Of a DNA stretch of 64,000 nucleotides, positions 35,358 to 45,035 are shown piece after piece (positions within the stretch are counted from its first letter, which is position 1; every line of letters begins with the position of its first letter). The stretch is from NCBI GenBank assembly GCA_028112705.1, contig JAOGYN010000005.1, forward strand, positions 42,764 to 106,763. The letters are read 5' to 3'. The stretch is from GCA-002712045 sp028112705 (lineage in GTDB: Bacteria; Pseudomonadota; Alphaproteobacteria; Rhodobacterales; Rhodobacteraceae). The position numbers and the translations under genes are program-made. The notes below the pieces were generated by a model that saw only the letters and a list, made by a program, of their open reading frames with translations, did not search any database and had not been told where the DNA came from.

Positions 35358-35555
35358 ATTATTATAATACAAATACTTATTGACCATACTTAAGGTTTTT
35401 ATTTGTTATCTATTTTTTCCTTTTATTTACCAAAACTAACTAGTCGTAATTACAACATCTGTTTACGTCAAAATATAGTCGCAAAAATTGCAGATATGAA
35501 TCTAAATTTAATTCATTTACTGCTTACAAATTCAATTAAATAGAGCAGTGATTAA

Positions 35556-36500
35556 ATGACTTCAGATCAAAAAGGTATCGTTTTAGTAGTAATTGGGATG
35601 GTTCTCTTTAGTGTTCAAGACGCTTTGATCAAGAATTTATCAACTCACGCCTCACTGATTCAAATTTTTGTATGCAGGGGTGTAATTGGGATTGTAATTC
35701 TATCTATATTTTTGAAATTAACCAACCGTAAACTCAGTATTAAATCAAATAATCCCAAAATTGCCATTACCAGAGGTTTGCTATTCCCTTTTGCTTTTTT
35801 GTGTTTTTATTTGGCTATAGCGGCCATGCCAATCGCTGAGGCAAGTGCATTATTTTTTGTGAGTCCATTTTTCATGACAATTCTATCAAAGATAATTCTG
35901 AAAAACAAAGTAGGAATTCATAGACTTGTCGCCATTATGGTTGGATTTATTGGTATAATTTTTATAATCAAACCAGAATTTGCAAATTTTAATTGGGTGA
36001 TGATTTTACCAATAGTGTGTGCATTTGCGTATTCATTATCAATGATTTTAACTATATATACAAAGGACTCTGACACAACATATCAACAAACGTCACATGT
36101 ATATTTAGGATCGATAGCAGTCGGAACAATTGTATATCTTGTATTTGGTAATTTTAACGAACATTACTCAGATAACCCCAGTTTAAGTTACCTCTTAAGA
36201 GCTTGGGATTTCACTGATTTCACAATTCTATTTAAGATATTAATAATATCTTTTATTGGCACGATAGGTATTTTATGTTTAATAAATGCATATCGCATTG
36301 GTCTTCCATCAGTAGTTTCCCCTTTTGAATATACCATGATTATAAATGCCTTAATAATTGGATATTTTATTTTTCACGAACAACCTGACTATTATTCAAT
36401 TATCGGTATGACATTAATAATTTTAAGCGGAATATACATTTTTTTTCGTGAAAGACCCAGAAAAACTAAAATTGTTTCAGACAATAGCTTAAGAGTTTAA
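35556..36500 (+). CDS. EamA/DMT-family transporter
   Basis: 314 residues with ten hydrophobic helices in two EamA repeats; KGIVLVVIGMVLFSVQDALIK opens the first repeat and VGFIGIIFIIKPEF ends it (about residues 130-143). RhaT/YdcZ-type carriers of this size usually export or import amino acids and related metabolites. It follows the amidase/MaoC/SnoaL operon after 198 bp. Confidence 0.87.
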   Translation: MTSDQKGIVLVVIGMVLFSVQDALIKNLSTHASLIQIFVCRGVIGIVILSIFLKLTNRKLSIKSNNPKIAITRGLLFPFAFLCFYLAIAAMPIAEASALFFVSPFFMTILSKIILKNKVGIHRLVAIMVGFIGIIFIIKPEFANFNWVMILPIVCAFAYSLSMILTIYTKDSDTTYQQTSHVYLGSIAVGTIVYLVFGNFNEHYSDNPSLSYLLRAWDFTDFTILFKILIISFIGTIGILCLINAYRIGLPSVVSPFEYTMIINALIIGYFIFHEQPDYYSIIGMTLIILSGIYIFFRERPRKTKIVSDNSLRV

Positions 36501-36547
36501 GGTCGATTATCGCCGCCAGTGTTAACTTTAAGAGTGACTTTTTTGGA

Positions 36548-37534
36548 TTAATCTTTAATATTAATTTCTGCTAAACTTGATTTTAATTCCTCAAGTTCTT
36601 TTTGACTAAACAACTGCTGATTTATAGTTAAATCAAATCCCTTACCCTTCATGCTTAACATACTCATTTTTGAAGATCCTTGCTCATCTAAACCGTAATG
36701 TTTGATCTTCCTTAAAAAACCCTTAACATCAGTCTCTTCTGGTGGTTTAAATTTAAAAAACTGGCTTACCAACATAAATGTATCTTCCGAGACAACTGCA
36801 GACCCCGGTAAAGCTAAATGCTCCAATCTGGAGGCTAAATTTACAGCGCCACCAACTGCTGTATAATCTAACCTATTGTCACTACCAAAATTCCCCACAG
36901 TGCAAAATCCAGTATTTATTCCTATCCGGATTTCCAAATCATTTTTTAAGCTGAAATTTTTACCCCAATACCCTCTAAGTTCATCCATTTTCTGTAACAT
37001 CTCTAATGCCATTTCCACACATAATTTTGCGTCCTCTTCAATACCAGCGCTATCTGGATCACCAAAGAACACCATTATTGCATCACCTATGAACTTATCA
37101 ATTGTACCACCATATTTCAGGGAAATTTCTGACATTTCATTTAAATAAAAATTTAACAAACTAGTTAATTCTTCAGACTCCAGTTCGTCAGATATATCTG
37201 TAAACCCAACAATATCTGAAAAAAATACTGTCAGTTTTTTACGGTTACTTCTAATTTCAGCACTTTGCTCTCCACTAAAGATCTGCTCATGTATCTGCGG
37301 TGAAAGATACTTGGATAATTTACTGGAAATACCTTCGAGTTGTTCTGTCTTAGCCTGCGCTTCAGCTTTTGCCTCATCCGCAACTTTCTTTTGCATGGTT
37401 AGTTGAACAGAAAGAGACTTTCTTAAATTAGATTCAAGTCGTAACTTTCCTACCTCTTTTTTTAGCTGTGATATCTCTATTTCATCATCTGTTTTATCCA
37501 TAATTTTATGCTTTCTTACACCAAATTTTACCAT
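36548..37534 (-). CDS. Class III adenylate/guanylate cyclase with N-terminal coiled coil
   Basis: 328 residues; an ATG at 37501 (AAGAAAG upstream) would drop the first 11. A coiled coil (about 15-75, ISQLKKEVGKLRLESNLRKS) and KYLSPQIHEQIF precede the cyclase domain (about 100-280): FFSDIVGFTDISD, GGTIDKFIGDAIMVFFGDP with the purine Lys, and DYTAVGGAVNLASRLE. All core residues are intact. The plan is close to the cyclase at 27564 but without its sensor-like N-terminus. It lies between the EamA gene and a GFA gene, alone on its strand. Confidence 0.88.
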   Translation of the reverse strand: MVKFGVRKHKIMDKTDDEIEISQLKKEVGKLRLESNLRKSLSVQLTMQKKVADEAKAEAQAKTEQLEGISSKLSKYLSPQIHEQIFSGEQSAEIRSNRKKLTVFFSDIVGFTDISDELESEELTSLLNFYLNEMSEISLKYGGTIDKFIGDAIMVFFGDPDSAGIEEDAKLCVEMALEMLQKMDELRGYWGKNFSLKNDLEIRIGINTGFCTVGNFGSDNRLDYTAVGGAVNLASRLEHLALPGSAVVSEDTFMLVSQFFKFKPPEETDVKGFLRKIKHYGLDEQGSSKMSMLSMKGKGFDLTINQQLFSQKELEELKSSLAEINIKD

Positions 37535-37679
37535 TTGGAGGATTAAACTGGTATCACAACTTACTTATATAATTTAATATTTTAAATTGTTGCCTTTATT
37601 TAAATTACATCAACCATTTAGTATTGCAATTATTTATTAATGAGCAGATATTTTCATTTATCAACGAAAGGAAGTAAAA

Positions 37680-38129
37680 ATGGCTTATAATGGGCAATGT
37701 CTTTGTGGAAACATAAAGTTTAGTTTTGAGTATGATCCAATGATGCACTTTCAATGTCATTGCAATACTTGCCAAGGGGTTTGGGGGACCTCACTCTCAG
37801 CACTAGCTATGCCCAAACACGAGTTAACAACTGAAGGTGAAATTTCTACTCATTCTATAACTGGTGGTAGCGGTATGGGCATGCATTATTACTTTTGCTC
37901 AAATTGTGGGGTAAAAGTTTATAATGAGCCAGAATTACTTGGTGGGATGATCTACATACCGGCAGGAGCACTTTATAACGATATAGAATTCAATCCTACA
38001 GTTGAGTTATGGTCAGGAAATAGACCCAAATGGATGCAAAAAGCGCCAACCATCATAGAATCTTTTGAAGATAATGGAACAGTTGAGCGCATAACAGAAC
38101 TCTTAGAAAACTTGGATCAACGTGGGTAG
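37680..38129 (+). CDS. GFA/CENP-V family zinc protein
   Basis: 149 residues, second GFA member in the window. Motifs GQCLCGNIKFS (5-15), QCHCNTCQ (about 24-31) and YFCSNCGVKVY (about 77-87) hold the zinc ligands. Low similarity to the copy at 7488 outside the motifs, so not a recent duplicate. AAAGGAAG lies 6 bp before the ATG. Function beyond zinc binding is not proven. Confidence 0.85.
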   Translation: MAYNGQCLCGNIKFSFEYDPMMHFQCHCNTCQGVWGTSLSALAMPKHELTTEGEISTHSITGGSGMGMHYYFCSNCGVKVYNEPELLGGMIYIPAGALYNDIEFNPTVELWSGNRPKWMQKAPTIIESFEDNGTVERITELLENLDQRG

Positions 38130-38565
38130 TACAAATTTATGCCAGGTTTATTATCTTAACTGATAGTTGGAAAAAATGGAATTATTTGTAATACGATAAT
38201 GCCTGAAGATTTAGATGATTCAGAGTGTGAATAGAACCCAACCATCATTTAGTGCTCCTCTGAACATTAGCCTCTAGATCTGCCCTCAGTGAAACAATTT
38301 GAGCGTCTGAAGTGCTAGTAAACAAGCGTATTGTGTAACATTTAATGCGAATAGTTCAGTTACCAAAAGAGCAATCTATAAAACCATCAAACTGTAAAAT
38401 CACAGTTTTGAAACAGCCTTTTACTGCAAACGAAACCCTAATCTAAAAAGACAAACTCAATGACTAACAAAGGCAGTATGCAACCTAGGAAAAACGATTT
38501 AACAAGCAATCAACTTGCAGGCATCACCAAAGATATTATTGATAAGCAGAAATAACAATGCTGGG
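38130..38565. other. 436-bp gap without a convincing gene
   Basis: Only very short reading frames are seen; the longest, a 31-codon frame at 38460-38555 on the plus strand, lacks a ribosome site. There is no obvious terminator, repeat or palindrome of note. It lies between the GFA gene end and the end of the convergent LpxL-like gene. Confidence 0.5.
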
Positions 38566-39441
38566 TTATGCATTTTTCCATCTATTATGGAGCCAATACC
38601 ATTGCTCTGGATTTTTAAGAATACGTTTGCCAATTCTAATATTAATTTCATTAGTCATTTTAATGGGGTCAGTATGCTTAATTGGTTCTTCATATTCCAA
38701 TTTAATATTTCGTCCATTCAATTGACGGACAGCAAATACTGGCACTAAGGGTAAATTATACCTTAAAGCCAATTCTGCTGGACCCGTTGTCGTTCTTGCA
38801 GCTTGACCTAAAAATTTTATAGACTTTCCAGAGTGACTATCTTGGTCGACCAATAGTGCAAGAAAGCCACCTTTTTTAAGGTGCCTAATCATACTAATAT
38901 TTCCCTTGTCACCTCGTGCTATGATAGGAAGCCCCCCATATTTTATCGACTTTAGAAATAAACGCTCATAGAAAGGATTGTTATTTTTACGATAAAGAGC
39001 GCCAGTCTCCATGTTATTATCGGCCAAATGATGACGAATAGCTTCCCATTGACCGAAATGTGCAGAAACAATTATAGCACCTTGCCCATTGGCTTTTGCT
39101 TCTTTTAAAACTTTAAAACCATCGCCATTTGCTGAAATTAATTTTTTTCTTCTTTTATAATCATCATTCATAAGAAGTTCAGACAGCGTAAGTGCAGTAT
39201 TGCGACCAACCTCTTTAGTAATCAAATCTATTTGTTTTTCTGAAAGGTTTGGATATACAATATTTAGGCCCCTGCGCACTCTATTTCTTGCTTTGGGTAA
39301 ATAAGATACTATTACCTTACCAAAAAAGCCAAACATCTTTCCACGCAACCAAAAAGGAAGGATGCGACCAAATATTAAAACTACCCAAATTGGCGTAAAT
39401 TCAAGAATACGTAATAAATTTGATTTTTTATTTATAAGCAT
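38566..39441 (-). CDS. LpxL/HtrB-family lipid acyltransferase
   Basis: 291 residues. An N-terminal hydrophobic stretch (about 13-30) anchors it to the membrane. The catalytic HxxxxE motif is SAHFGQWEAI (about 126-135), followed by ALYRKNNNPFYERL (about 149-162), RGDKG, and VDQDSHSG, which are the acyltransferase blocks of lipid A lauroyl/myristoyl transferases. Probably adds a secondary acyl chain to lipid A. Ends EQWYWLHNRWK, the conserved C-terminal signature of LpxL family members. Confidence 0.9.
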   Translation of the reverse strand: MLINKKSNLLRILEFTPIWVVLIFGRILPFWLRGKMFGFFGKVIVSYLPKARNRVRRGLNIVYPNLSEKQIDLITKEVGRNTALTLSELLMNDDYKRRKKLISANGDGFKVLKEAKANGQGAIIVSAHFGQWEAIRHHLADNNMETGALYRKNNNPFYERLFLKSIKYGGLPIIARGDKGNISMIRHLKKGGFLALLVDQDSHSGKSIKFLGQAARTTTGPAELALRYNLPLVPVFAVRQLNGRNIKLEYEEPIKHTDPIKMTNEINIRIGKRILKNPEQWYWLHNRWKNA

Positions 39442-39640
39442 TTGTAAGCACTAATCTTCCTTAGTTTATAAATTTTAACGTTTGCTTATTACAAGAACAA
39501 AGAGCCTTCTAGAGCTGTAGTTATTATCAGAGTGCGATGTAAAGTAAGTAAACTTCTCTTAACTCTCAGTTAGAGTTAAACTCACGAACCTGTCAATGCA
39601 TGTTGAGCTATGACAGTAGAACCAAGCTAAATGCTAGGAC

Positions 39641-39666
39641 CCATTATGCCAATCCATTATGCCAAT
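39641..39666. repeat. 13-bp tandem repeat, two copies
   Basis: CCATTATGCCAAT is present twice head to tail at 39641-39653 and 39654-39666, about 70 bp downstream of the tRNA-Arg 3' end. Two copies only; no function evident. It may be a recent slippage event. Confidence 0.6.
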
Positions 39667-39736
39667 AATCATTATTTTTTTGCATAAAGTCAAATATTTA
39701 TGAATATTACTAAAATATTAGCTATAAAACATGTCT

Positions 39737-39813
39737 TGGTGACCCCTGCAGGGTTCGAACCTGCAACCCCCAGATTCGAAGTCTGGTACTCTATCCAGTT
39801 GAGCTAAGGGGCC
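39737..39813 (-). tRNA. tRNA-Arg (anticodon UCG)
   Basis: Reading the minus strand, GGCCCCT pairs with AGGGGTC as acceptor stem (one G-U pair), followed by the D arm GCTC...GAGT, anticodon stem CCAGA/TCTGG with loop CTTCGAA (anticodon TCG, reading CGA), and T arm GCAGG TTCGAAC CCTGC. The 3' CCA is encoded (39737-39739). Single tRNA of the window. It lies between the LpxL-like and agmatinase-like genes. Confidence 0.95.
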
Positions 39814-39954
39814 AAAAAACATATTTAACTAATAAAAATCGCATATCACCAATAATTAGAATTGCCAATAACCGCTTTTCGATAAAATCGATTTACTATT
39901 TAATAAATTTAATTTTACTATAATAATCAATTGTATCAGAAAGGTGCATTAGTA

Positions 39955-40932
39955 ATGAGTGAAAAAGCTGACCTAAGCGCCTTGTTCGGCGCAAATGATA
40001 CATCAAGCTTTCTAGGCCTTGAAACATGTGATGATTTGAAGCTGTTAAGTGCCTCATTAGCCCTTATTGGCATCCCGTGCGCTACTCCCTATAACTCGGT
40101 TGGTCCTTACTGCAAGAATGCCCCTAACGCGCTCAGGGGTGCTATCGCCTCACTAAGCGCAAATGTTGATCGGCATAATTTTGACCTTGATGGGCGAATT
40201 TTTCCCAAAGATCATCCAAGGGCAGTTGATTGTGGAGACCTTTCTTATGATGAAGATAATTTTCAAGCTAATAGAGAAAATATATTTAAATCTATCAAGA
40301 CAATACTCTCCAAAAAAAGTATTCCAATTGTTATCGGTGGTGATGACTCCATACCAATACCAGTTCTTCAAGCATTTGAAGGGAAAAAAAAATATACGAT
40401 ACTGCAAATCGATGCCCATATCGATTGGCGAAAATCTCACATGGATGAAGTATTTGGTTTGTCCTCTACTATGCGCCGCGCATCAGAAATGGACCACATA
40501 GAAAGAATAATACAGGTTGGCTCAAGAGGTCTTGGGTCTGCACATTCCGATGACTTAGCTGACGCCTTGGAATGGGGAGTTAACCTTTTCACGGCTTATG
40601 ACGTTCATAATAACGGTATTTTAGATATTTTAGAAACAATTCCAGAACATTCAAACATACTTATTTCACTTGATGTGGATGCACTGGACCCATCGATCGT
40701 TCCTGGAGTTATTGGTAGAACACCCGGGGGCTTAACATATTTTCAAACATTAGATTTGATAAAAGGCGCTTCAAAAAGGGGAGAAATTTCTGGAATTAAT
40801 TTTGTTGAGTATATGCCCGAGGTCGACGTAGATGGTATTGGAGCCTTGACAACTTCTCGACTTATAGCTGCATCAATGGGTATTCTTTCACGACAAGAGT
40901 TTAATAAAATTAATAATTCCAACGGTGCCTAG
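39955..40932 (+). CDS. Agmatinase-like ureohydrolase with GGDDS in place of GGDHS
   Basis: 325 residues from ATG 39955 (AAAGGTG upstream; a TTG eight codons earlier is also open). The arginase/agmatinase fold motifs are QIDAHIDWR (about 150-158) and SLDVDALDPS (about 243-252), both with their Mn ligands. The first motif, normally GGDHS with a His ligand, reads GGDDS (about 129-133). This variant suggests altered metal site or substrate (guanidino compound) compared with classical agmatinases. The small ORF at 40936 follows at once. Confidence 0.85.
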   Translation: MSEKADLSALFGANDTSSFLGLETCDDLKLLSASLALIGIPCATPYNSVGPYCKNAPNALRGAIASLSANVDRHNFDLDGRIFPKDHPRAVDCGDLSYDEDNFQANRENIFKSIKTILSKKSIPIVIGGDDSIPIPVLQAFEGKKKYTILQIDAHIDWRKSHMDEVFGLSSTMRRASEMDHIERIIQVGSRGLGSAHSDDLADALEWGVNLFTAYDVHNNGILDILETIPEHSNILISLDVDALDPSIVPGVIGRTPGGLTYFQTLDLIKGASKRGEISGINFVEYMPEVDVDGIGALTTSRLIAASMGILSRQEFNKINNSNGA

Positions 40933-40935
40933 AAA

Positions 40936-41043
40936 ATGGAGTTATTTGTTGGATTATTAATGATTATAATAATTGGTGGTACAATTTATCAAATCTTAGA
41001 ACAACGTAGAGTTAGAAAAAAAAGAAAATTAGATAAGAAGTAA
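40936..41043 (+). CDS. Small single-helix membrane protein
   Basis: 35 residues: one hydrophobic helix (LFVGLLMIIIIGGTIYQIL, about 3-21) followed by a basic tail ending QRRVRKKRKLDKK. It begins 3 bp after the agmatinase-like stop, so it could be translated by reinitiation. No clear ribosome site. Too short for family assignment. Confidence 0.4.
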   Translation: MELFVGLLMIIIIGGTIYQILEQRRVRKKRKLDKK

Positions 41044-41140
41044 AACTTATTCTAAATTGAAATGATTAAGAAAAACAATAAAAAATAAGAAACACAAAGA
41101 AATAATTAAAACTGAAAATGTTAATATAATCCTAGTAAGT

Positions 41141-42022
41141 TTAATCAATTCTTTTATTAATATTTTTTTCACTTTTCTTTTTCCATAATATTATTAGTCC
41201 TGCAAATATAACGATAACACCGCCAAGTAATGTGAATTTATCAGGGAATTCGCCAAAAAATAAATAACCAAATAATATTGCCCATAAAATGGCAGAATAT
41301 CTAAACTGAGAAACAAAAGAAACCTGCCCAGTTCTCATAACAGCCACGCTTAATTGATAAGCTATTACAAGCGCTGTTGTCGCAGCTATCAGAAGTAGCA
41401 AAGTATAGCTATTTATAGGTACCCAGGCAGTACTTAAAGTTAGCGCACCACTTATTAAAGTTATCGAAAAAGCTGCCAGAAATGCAATATCAACAGTTCT
41501 AATATTGCCTCTCATTCTCCTAGTTGATAAATCTCTTAATACAACAAAAAATACTGCCCCCAAACCTAGCAATGAGTATTTATCAAATCCCTCAAGTCCT
41601 GGACGTAAGATAATTAAAATCCCTAAAAAACCAAGTACGAGCGCCACCACTACTTGTCTTTTTAGAACTTCTTTAAATATAAGATAACTAACCAAAGTAA
41701 TGGCTATTGGCGTCGCCTGCAAAATCATCATTAAGTTTGCAATTGGCATTTGAAATAACGCTGACAAAAAACACCACGTTCCCCCAATTTCTCCAATAGT
41801 TCTCAATATTATTAAGGAATAATTACCTTTAAAATCACGAAAAATATTTTGAAATTTTACACAGCTTAAAACAAATAAAACTACAGAAGTAAGCATACCA
41901 CGGACAAATATTGCTTGAGCTAATGGTAAATCAGGTGATGCTAATTTCATAAAAACATCATTAATTAAAAATGCCAACATGCTGAGCATCATAATTATAG
42001 CGCCACGCCTGTTGTCATTCAT
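41141..42022 (-). CDS. EamA/DMT-family transporter
   Basis: 293 residues with ten membrane helices. NRRGAIIMMLSMLAFLINDV opens repeat one, VALVLGFLGILIILRPG (about 126-142) closes it, and GGVIVIFAGLIILWKKK ends repeat two. Similar to RhaT/YdcZ-like exporters of amino acids or metabolites. It stands alone on the minus strand between the agmatinase-like gene and the phytol-kinase-like gene. Confidence 0.88.
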   Translation of the reverse strand: MNDNRRGAIIMMLSMLAFLINDVFMKLASPDLPLAQAIFVRGMLTSVVLFVLSCVKFQNIFRDFKGNYSLIILRTIGEIGGTWCFLSALFQMPIANLMMILQATPIAITLVSYLIFKEVLKRQVVVALVLGFLGILIILRPGLEGFDKYSLLGLGAVFFVVLRDLSTRRMRGNIRTVDIAFLAAFSITLISGALTLSTAWVPINSYTLLLLIAATTALVIAYQLSVAVMRTGQVSFVSQFRYSAILWAILFGYLFFGEFPDKFTLLGGVIVIFAGLIILWKKKSEKNINKRID

Positions 42023-42150
42023 GAGATTATCTCCAATTGAAACCTGCGCATTTTAAAATGAAGGCTTAATTATTAAAACTACCTTAGGAAGGACAATCAT
42101 AGATTGAAGTATCTTTCAATCAAAGTTCTGAAATAAATACTATCTACAAT

Positions 42151-42888
42151 TTAGAAATTAGATAAAATCGCAACTGTTCCCAAACCAGCTACACCTAGTA
42201 AAAATGGGCTATCCCACGTATGAGGAGAAAAAGCCTCAGTTAAAGTAATAGCAATTGGTAAAATAATTAAGGCATAAAATAATTGCTCGTCCGTAAACAA
42301 ATAACCAAAAACTAAAACGACAAAAATAGTTGAAATAAAAACAGCTAAACTTCCTTCAATAGTTCGATAATACCTTTTCTTCGTAAACAAAGCAAAAGTC
42401 CTATATCTATGCTTACCAAACCGCACTCCAATTGGTTCTGCAAAGCCATCACCGATCATAGCAAGACAAATAACGAATAGGCCAATATTTGGCCAAGAAA
42501 TACTAAAATAAACCTCCGAAATAATAGCAATAACAATAATTACAATAATACTTCCTAAAAATTGGGTGAATAACCATAAAAGTGTGTGGGGTCTATCTTC
42601 TGGCCTATCTATGGCTAAGAAGCATCTTTTTATAAATGGCACTCTTTCTCTAAATAGATATGGGCATAGGTTCCAAACAAAAGCAAAGGAGGCCACCAAT
42701 CCCAACAGGCCAGTACGATCATACGGGTAGTAAATAGAAAAAAACAAAGGTATAAACAATATGCTAAAATGATAAATTTTTCGAGTGTAATTCACTTTTA
42801 TATTTTTGTAAAAAACCCAGTTACCAAGCCCGTAAGATAGCAACCAAAAAAGTGCAAACTTAGAAAGCTCTGCAATAAAAAAATTCAT
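42151..42888 (-). CDS. Dolichol/phytol-kinase-like (phosphatidate cytidylyltransferase superfamily) membrane protein
   Basis: 245 residues with about seven membrane helices. The family motifs are VNYTRKIYHFSILFIPLF (about 32-49), MIGDGFAEPIGVRFGKHRY (about 141-159) and YYRTIEGSLAVF (about 171-182). These resemble the nucleotide-binding loops of CTP-dependent polyprenol kinases (dolichol, phytol) and CdsA-like enzymes. Exact acceptor lipid cannot be told from sequence. Confidence 0.75.
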   Translation of the reverse strand: MNFFIAELSKFALFWLLSYGLGNWVFYKNIKVNYTRKIYHFSILFIPLFFSIYYPYDRTGLLGLVASFAFVWNLCPYLFRERVPFIKRCFLAIDRPEDRPHTLLWLFTQFLGSIIVIIVIAIISEVYFSISWPNIGLFVICLAMIGDGFAEPIGVRFGKHRYRTFALFTKKRYYRTIEGSLAVFISTIFVVLVFGYLFTDEQLFYALIILPIAITLTEAFSPHTWDSPFLLGVAGLGTVAILSNF

Positions 42889-43098
42889 ATAAACCCTGTT
42901 GGCCCGTAACCTTAATTAAATATGATTTATAATCATTATCTAATAGTTATTCAATAAAACTTAAGTCAAATCCGATTGCTGATATCATTTTAATTTTTAA
43001 ACAAATATACATTTAAGAAAACCAATTAAATAATCTGGACATATTTTAAAAATACAATAGTTAACAACTTAAATTATTTTAGATTTTAGGAACTAAGA

Positions 43099-43962
43099 AT
43101 GACCTTTGAAGGTAAAACAGTATTTATCACCGGTGGTAGTAGAGGAATTGGATTATCAATCGTAAAAAAATTAGCGTCTGATGGTGCTAACGTTGTAATT
43201 GCAGCAAAGACAACGACTCCCAAGCCAAACCTACCTGGCACAATTTACACCGCGGCAAAGGAAATAGAAGATGTTGGTGGTAGATGTCTCCCAGTTGAAT
43301 GCGATATCAGATATGAAAATCAGATAATTACAGCAGTTGAAGCTGGCATAAAGGAATTTGGTGGAATTGATATTTGTATAAATAACGCAAGTGCAGTGGC
43401 TCCCCTGCCAACAGAAGCAACTGAGATGAAACGATACGATTTAATGCAAGAAATCAATACCCGAGGTACCTTCTTAACTACTAAGATATGTTTGCCTTAT
43501 CTCAAAAAAAGCACTCATGCACATATCTTAACGTTATCTCCACCAATAGATATAGATGATAAATGGTTCGCTCCACACGTTGCATATACAATCTCAAAAA
43601 TGGGAATGAGCCTTTGTACACTTGGCCATGCAAGAGAATTCAAGAGATTATCAATTGCGGTAAATTCTTTGTGGCCTTTAACAGCAATAGATACAGCAGC
43701 GGTACGAAACATCTTAGGTGGCGAAAACATGGCCAAAAGTAGTAGAGACGTCAGTATAATGGCTGACGCAGCATTTCAAATTTTAAAACAAGATCCAAAG
43801 GCTTGCACTGGGAACTTCTTTATTGATGAAGTTGTCCTGAGAGAAGCTGGGCAAGTAGATTTTGAACAATACCGCTTATCAAAAAATGAATTAATTAGAG
43901 ATTTTTTTGTTCCCGATGATATTGCAAATAATTTACCTACTAAAACGGTTAGTGTTTATTAA
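43099..43962 (+). CDS. Short-chain dehydrogenase/reductase, HSDL2-like
   Basis: 287 residues. Cofactor loop TGGSRGIG (about 11-18), NNASA (about 95-99), the catalytic Ser in LTLSPP and the YTISKMG motif (Tyr and Lys, about 161-167). The AAKTTTPKPNLPGTIYTAA insertion after beta 2 is typical of HSDL2/citronellol-dehydrogenase-like SDRs. It should reduce or oxidise a hydroxy/oxo compound with NAD(P). AGGA precedes the ATG. Confidence 0.88.
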   Translation: MTFEGKTVFITGGSRGIGLSIVKKLASDGANVVIAAKTTTPKPNLPGTIYTAAKEIEDVGGRCLPVECDIRYENQIITAVEAGIKEFGGIDICINNASAVAPLPTEATEMKRYDLMQEINTRGTFLTTKICLPYLKKSTHAHILTLSPPIDIDDKWFAPHVAYTISKMGMSLCTLGHAREFKRLSIAVNSLWPLTAIDTAAVRNILGGENMAKSSRDVSIMADAAFQILKQDPKACTGNFFIDEVVLREAGQVDFEQYRLSKNELIRDFFVPDDIANNLPTKTVSVY

Positions 43963-44138
43963 CAGTATTCGCAAAATAATTTACTTACTCAGCTGAATTT
44001 AAGAACCAGTTGAGCTATGACAAGACCCCAAAAATTACAATAATTAAATACTTTACAAAATTAAAGTATCAACACTTAATCTAATAAATAATATTTAAAT
44101 TATAAAGTAAGGTTAAACTATAAAGGCTGGACAAAAAC

Positions 44139-45005
44139 ATGAATTTAATTCCAGCTTTATTTGGCTTGTCAGCTGGGGCGCTTTTTGGACTTTTAATCCA
44201 TTTCCAACGTCGTGGCCTGAAAACATATGATCCACTGGTTGGTGCGTTTGTATCTGTATCTTCAATGAGTTGTTTCTTATGGGTTTTGTCACCATTTTTT
44301 ATTGACCACACATGGTTTAGCAGTAAAGCAGCTCTCATTTTTTTCTTAAGTGGGCTATTCTTTCCTGCTGCAGCTCAAGTAGCTCAAGTATTCTCAATTG
44401 CACGTGTTGGCCCAGCACTCACATCAGCAATAGGAGCCTTTGCACCTTTCTTTGCAGCTTTTCCAGCAATTCTATTCTTGGGAGAACCTTGGGGCTTTCA
44501 GTTAATAATAGGAATGTCTTTAATGACATTTGGCCTAATATTTTCCACTCTAAGTGCCAAAAATTTAAAACGCACTTGGCCTTTATGGTTTCTATTACTC
44601 CCCCTTGGTGCATCGTTCGCTCGAGGAGTAATTCAGCCTGTACTTAAATTAGGACTATCTGATATTCCCAGCCCATTTTTTGCTACACTCATGCTAGGCT
44701 CTGTATCAACTTTTATATTAGCAGCTGTCCTAATTTTAACAAAGAAAACCAATCTTATATTTGCATCATGGGATGGAGCAAAATGGTTTTCTATAAGTGG
44801 AGTTATCAATGCATTTGGTATTTTATCTATAAATTATGCCATCTTTCTTGGAGGGGTTGTTTTAGCCGCTCCCCTTGCGGCTACTGCTCCAATTTGGGCG
44901 CTTTTATTTGGATTTTTAATTTTTAAAAACGAGAAGCTAGGTTTACAGCAATTTATCGTTGCGTTGTTTGTTGTTCTTGGATCAGTTTTAATTGTTGTCC
45001 GATAA
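44139..45005 (+). CDS. EamA/DMT-family transporter
   Basis: 288 residues, third EamA carrier of the window. Ten hydrophobic helices; VGPALTSAIGAFAPFFAAFP (about 90-109) is the TM3-4 region and VVLAAPLAATAPIWALLFGF the corresponding part of repeat two. The two other EamA genes differ clearly in sequence, so these are not recent duplicates. The stop lies within a 7-bp hairpin that may help end transcription. Confidence 0.87.
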   Translation: MNLIPALFGLSAGALFGLLIHFQRRGLKTYDPLVGAFVSVSSMSCFLWVLSPFFIDHTWFSSKAALIFFLSGLFFPAAAQVAQVFSIARVGPALTSAIGAFAPFFAAFPAILFLGEPWGFQLIIGMSLMTFGLIFSTLSAKNLKRTWPLWFLLLPLGASFARGVIQPVLKLGLSDIPSPFFATLMLGSVSTFILAAVLILTKKTNLIFASWDGAKWFSISGVINAFGILSINYAIFLGGVVLAAPLAATAPIWALLFGFLIFKNEKLGLQQFIVALFVVLGSVLIVVR

Positions 45006-45022
45006 CTAAAGGTAAAGTTATC
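45001..45022 (+). terminator. Weak hairpin at the end of the EamA gene
   Basis: GATAACT (45001-45007) pairs with AGTTATC (45016-45022) around an 8-nt loop, with the gene's stop inside. Only a poor T-tract (ATTTCATT) follows, so it may not be an efficient terminator. It lies just before the convergent helicase gene. Confidence 0.3.
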
Positions 45023-45035
45023 ATTTCATTACAAA

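Noticed and set aside
38460..38555. 31-codon plus-strand frame as a gene
   Set aside because: No ribosome site, no hydrophobic or known motif, and isolated between convergent genes.
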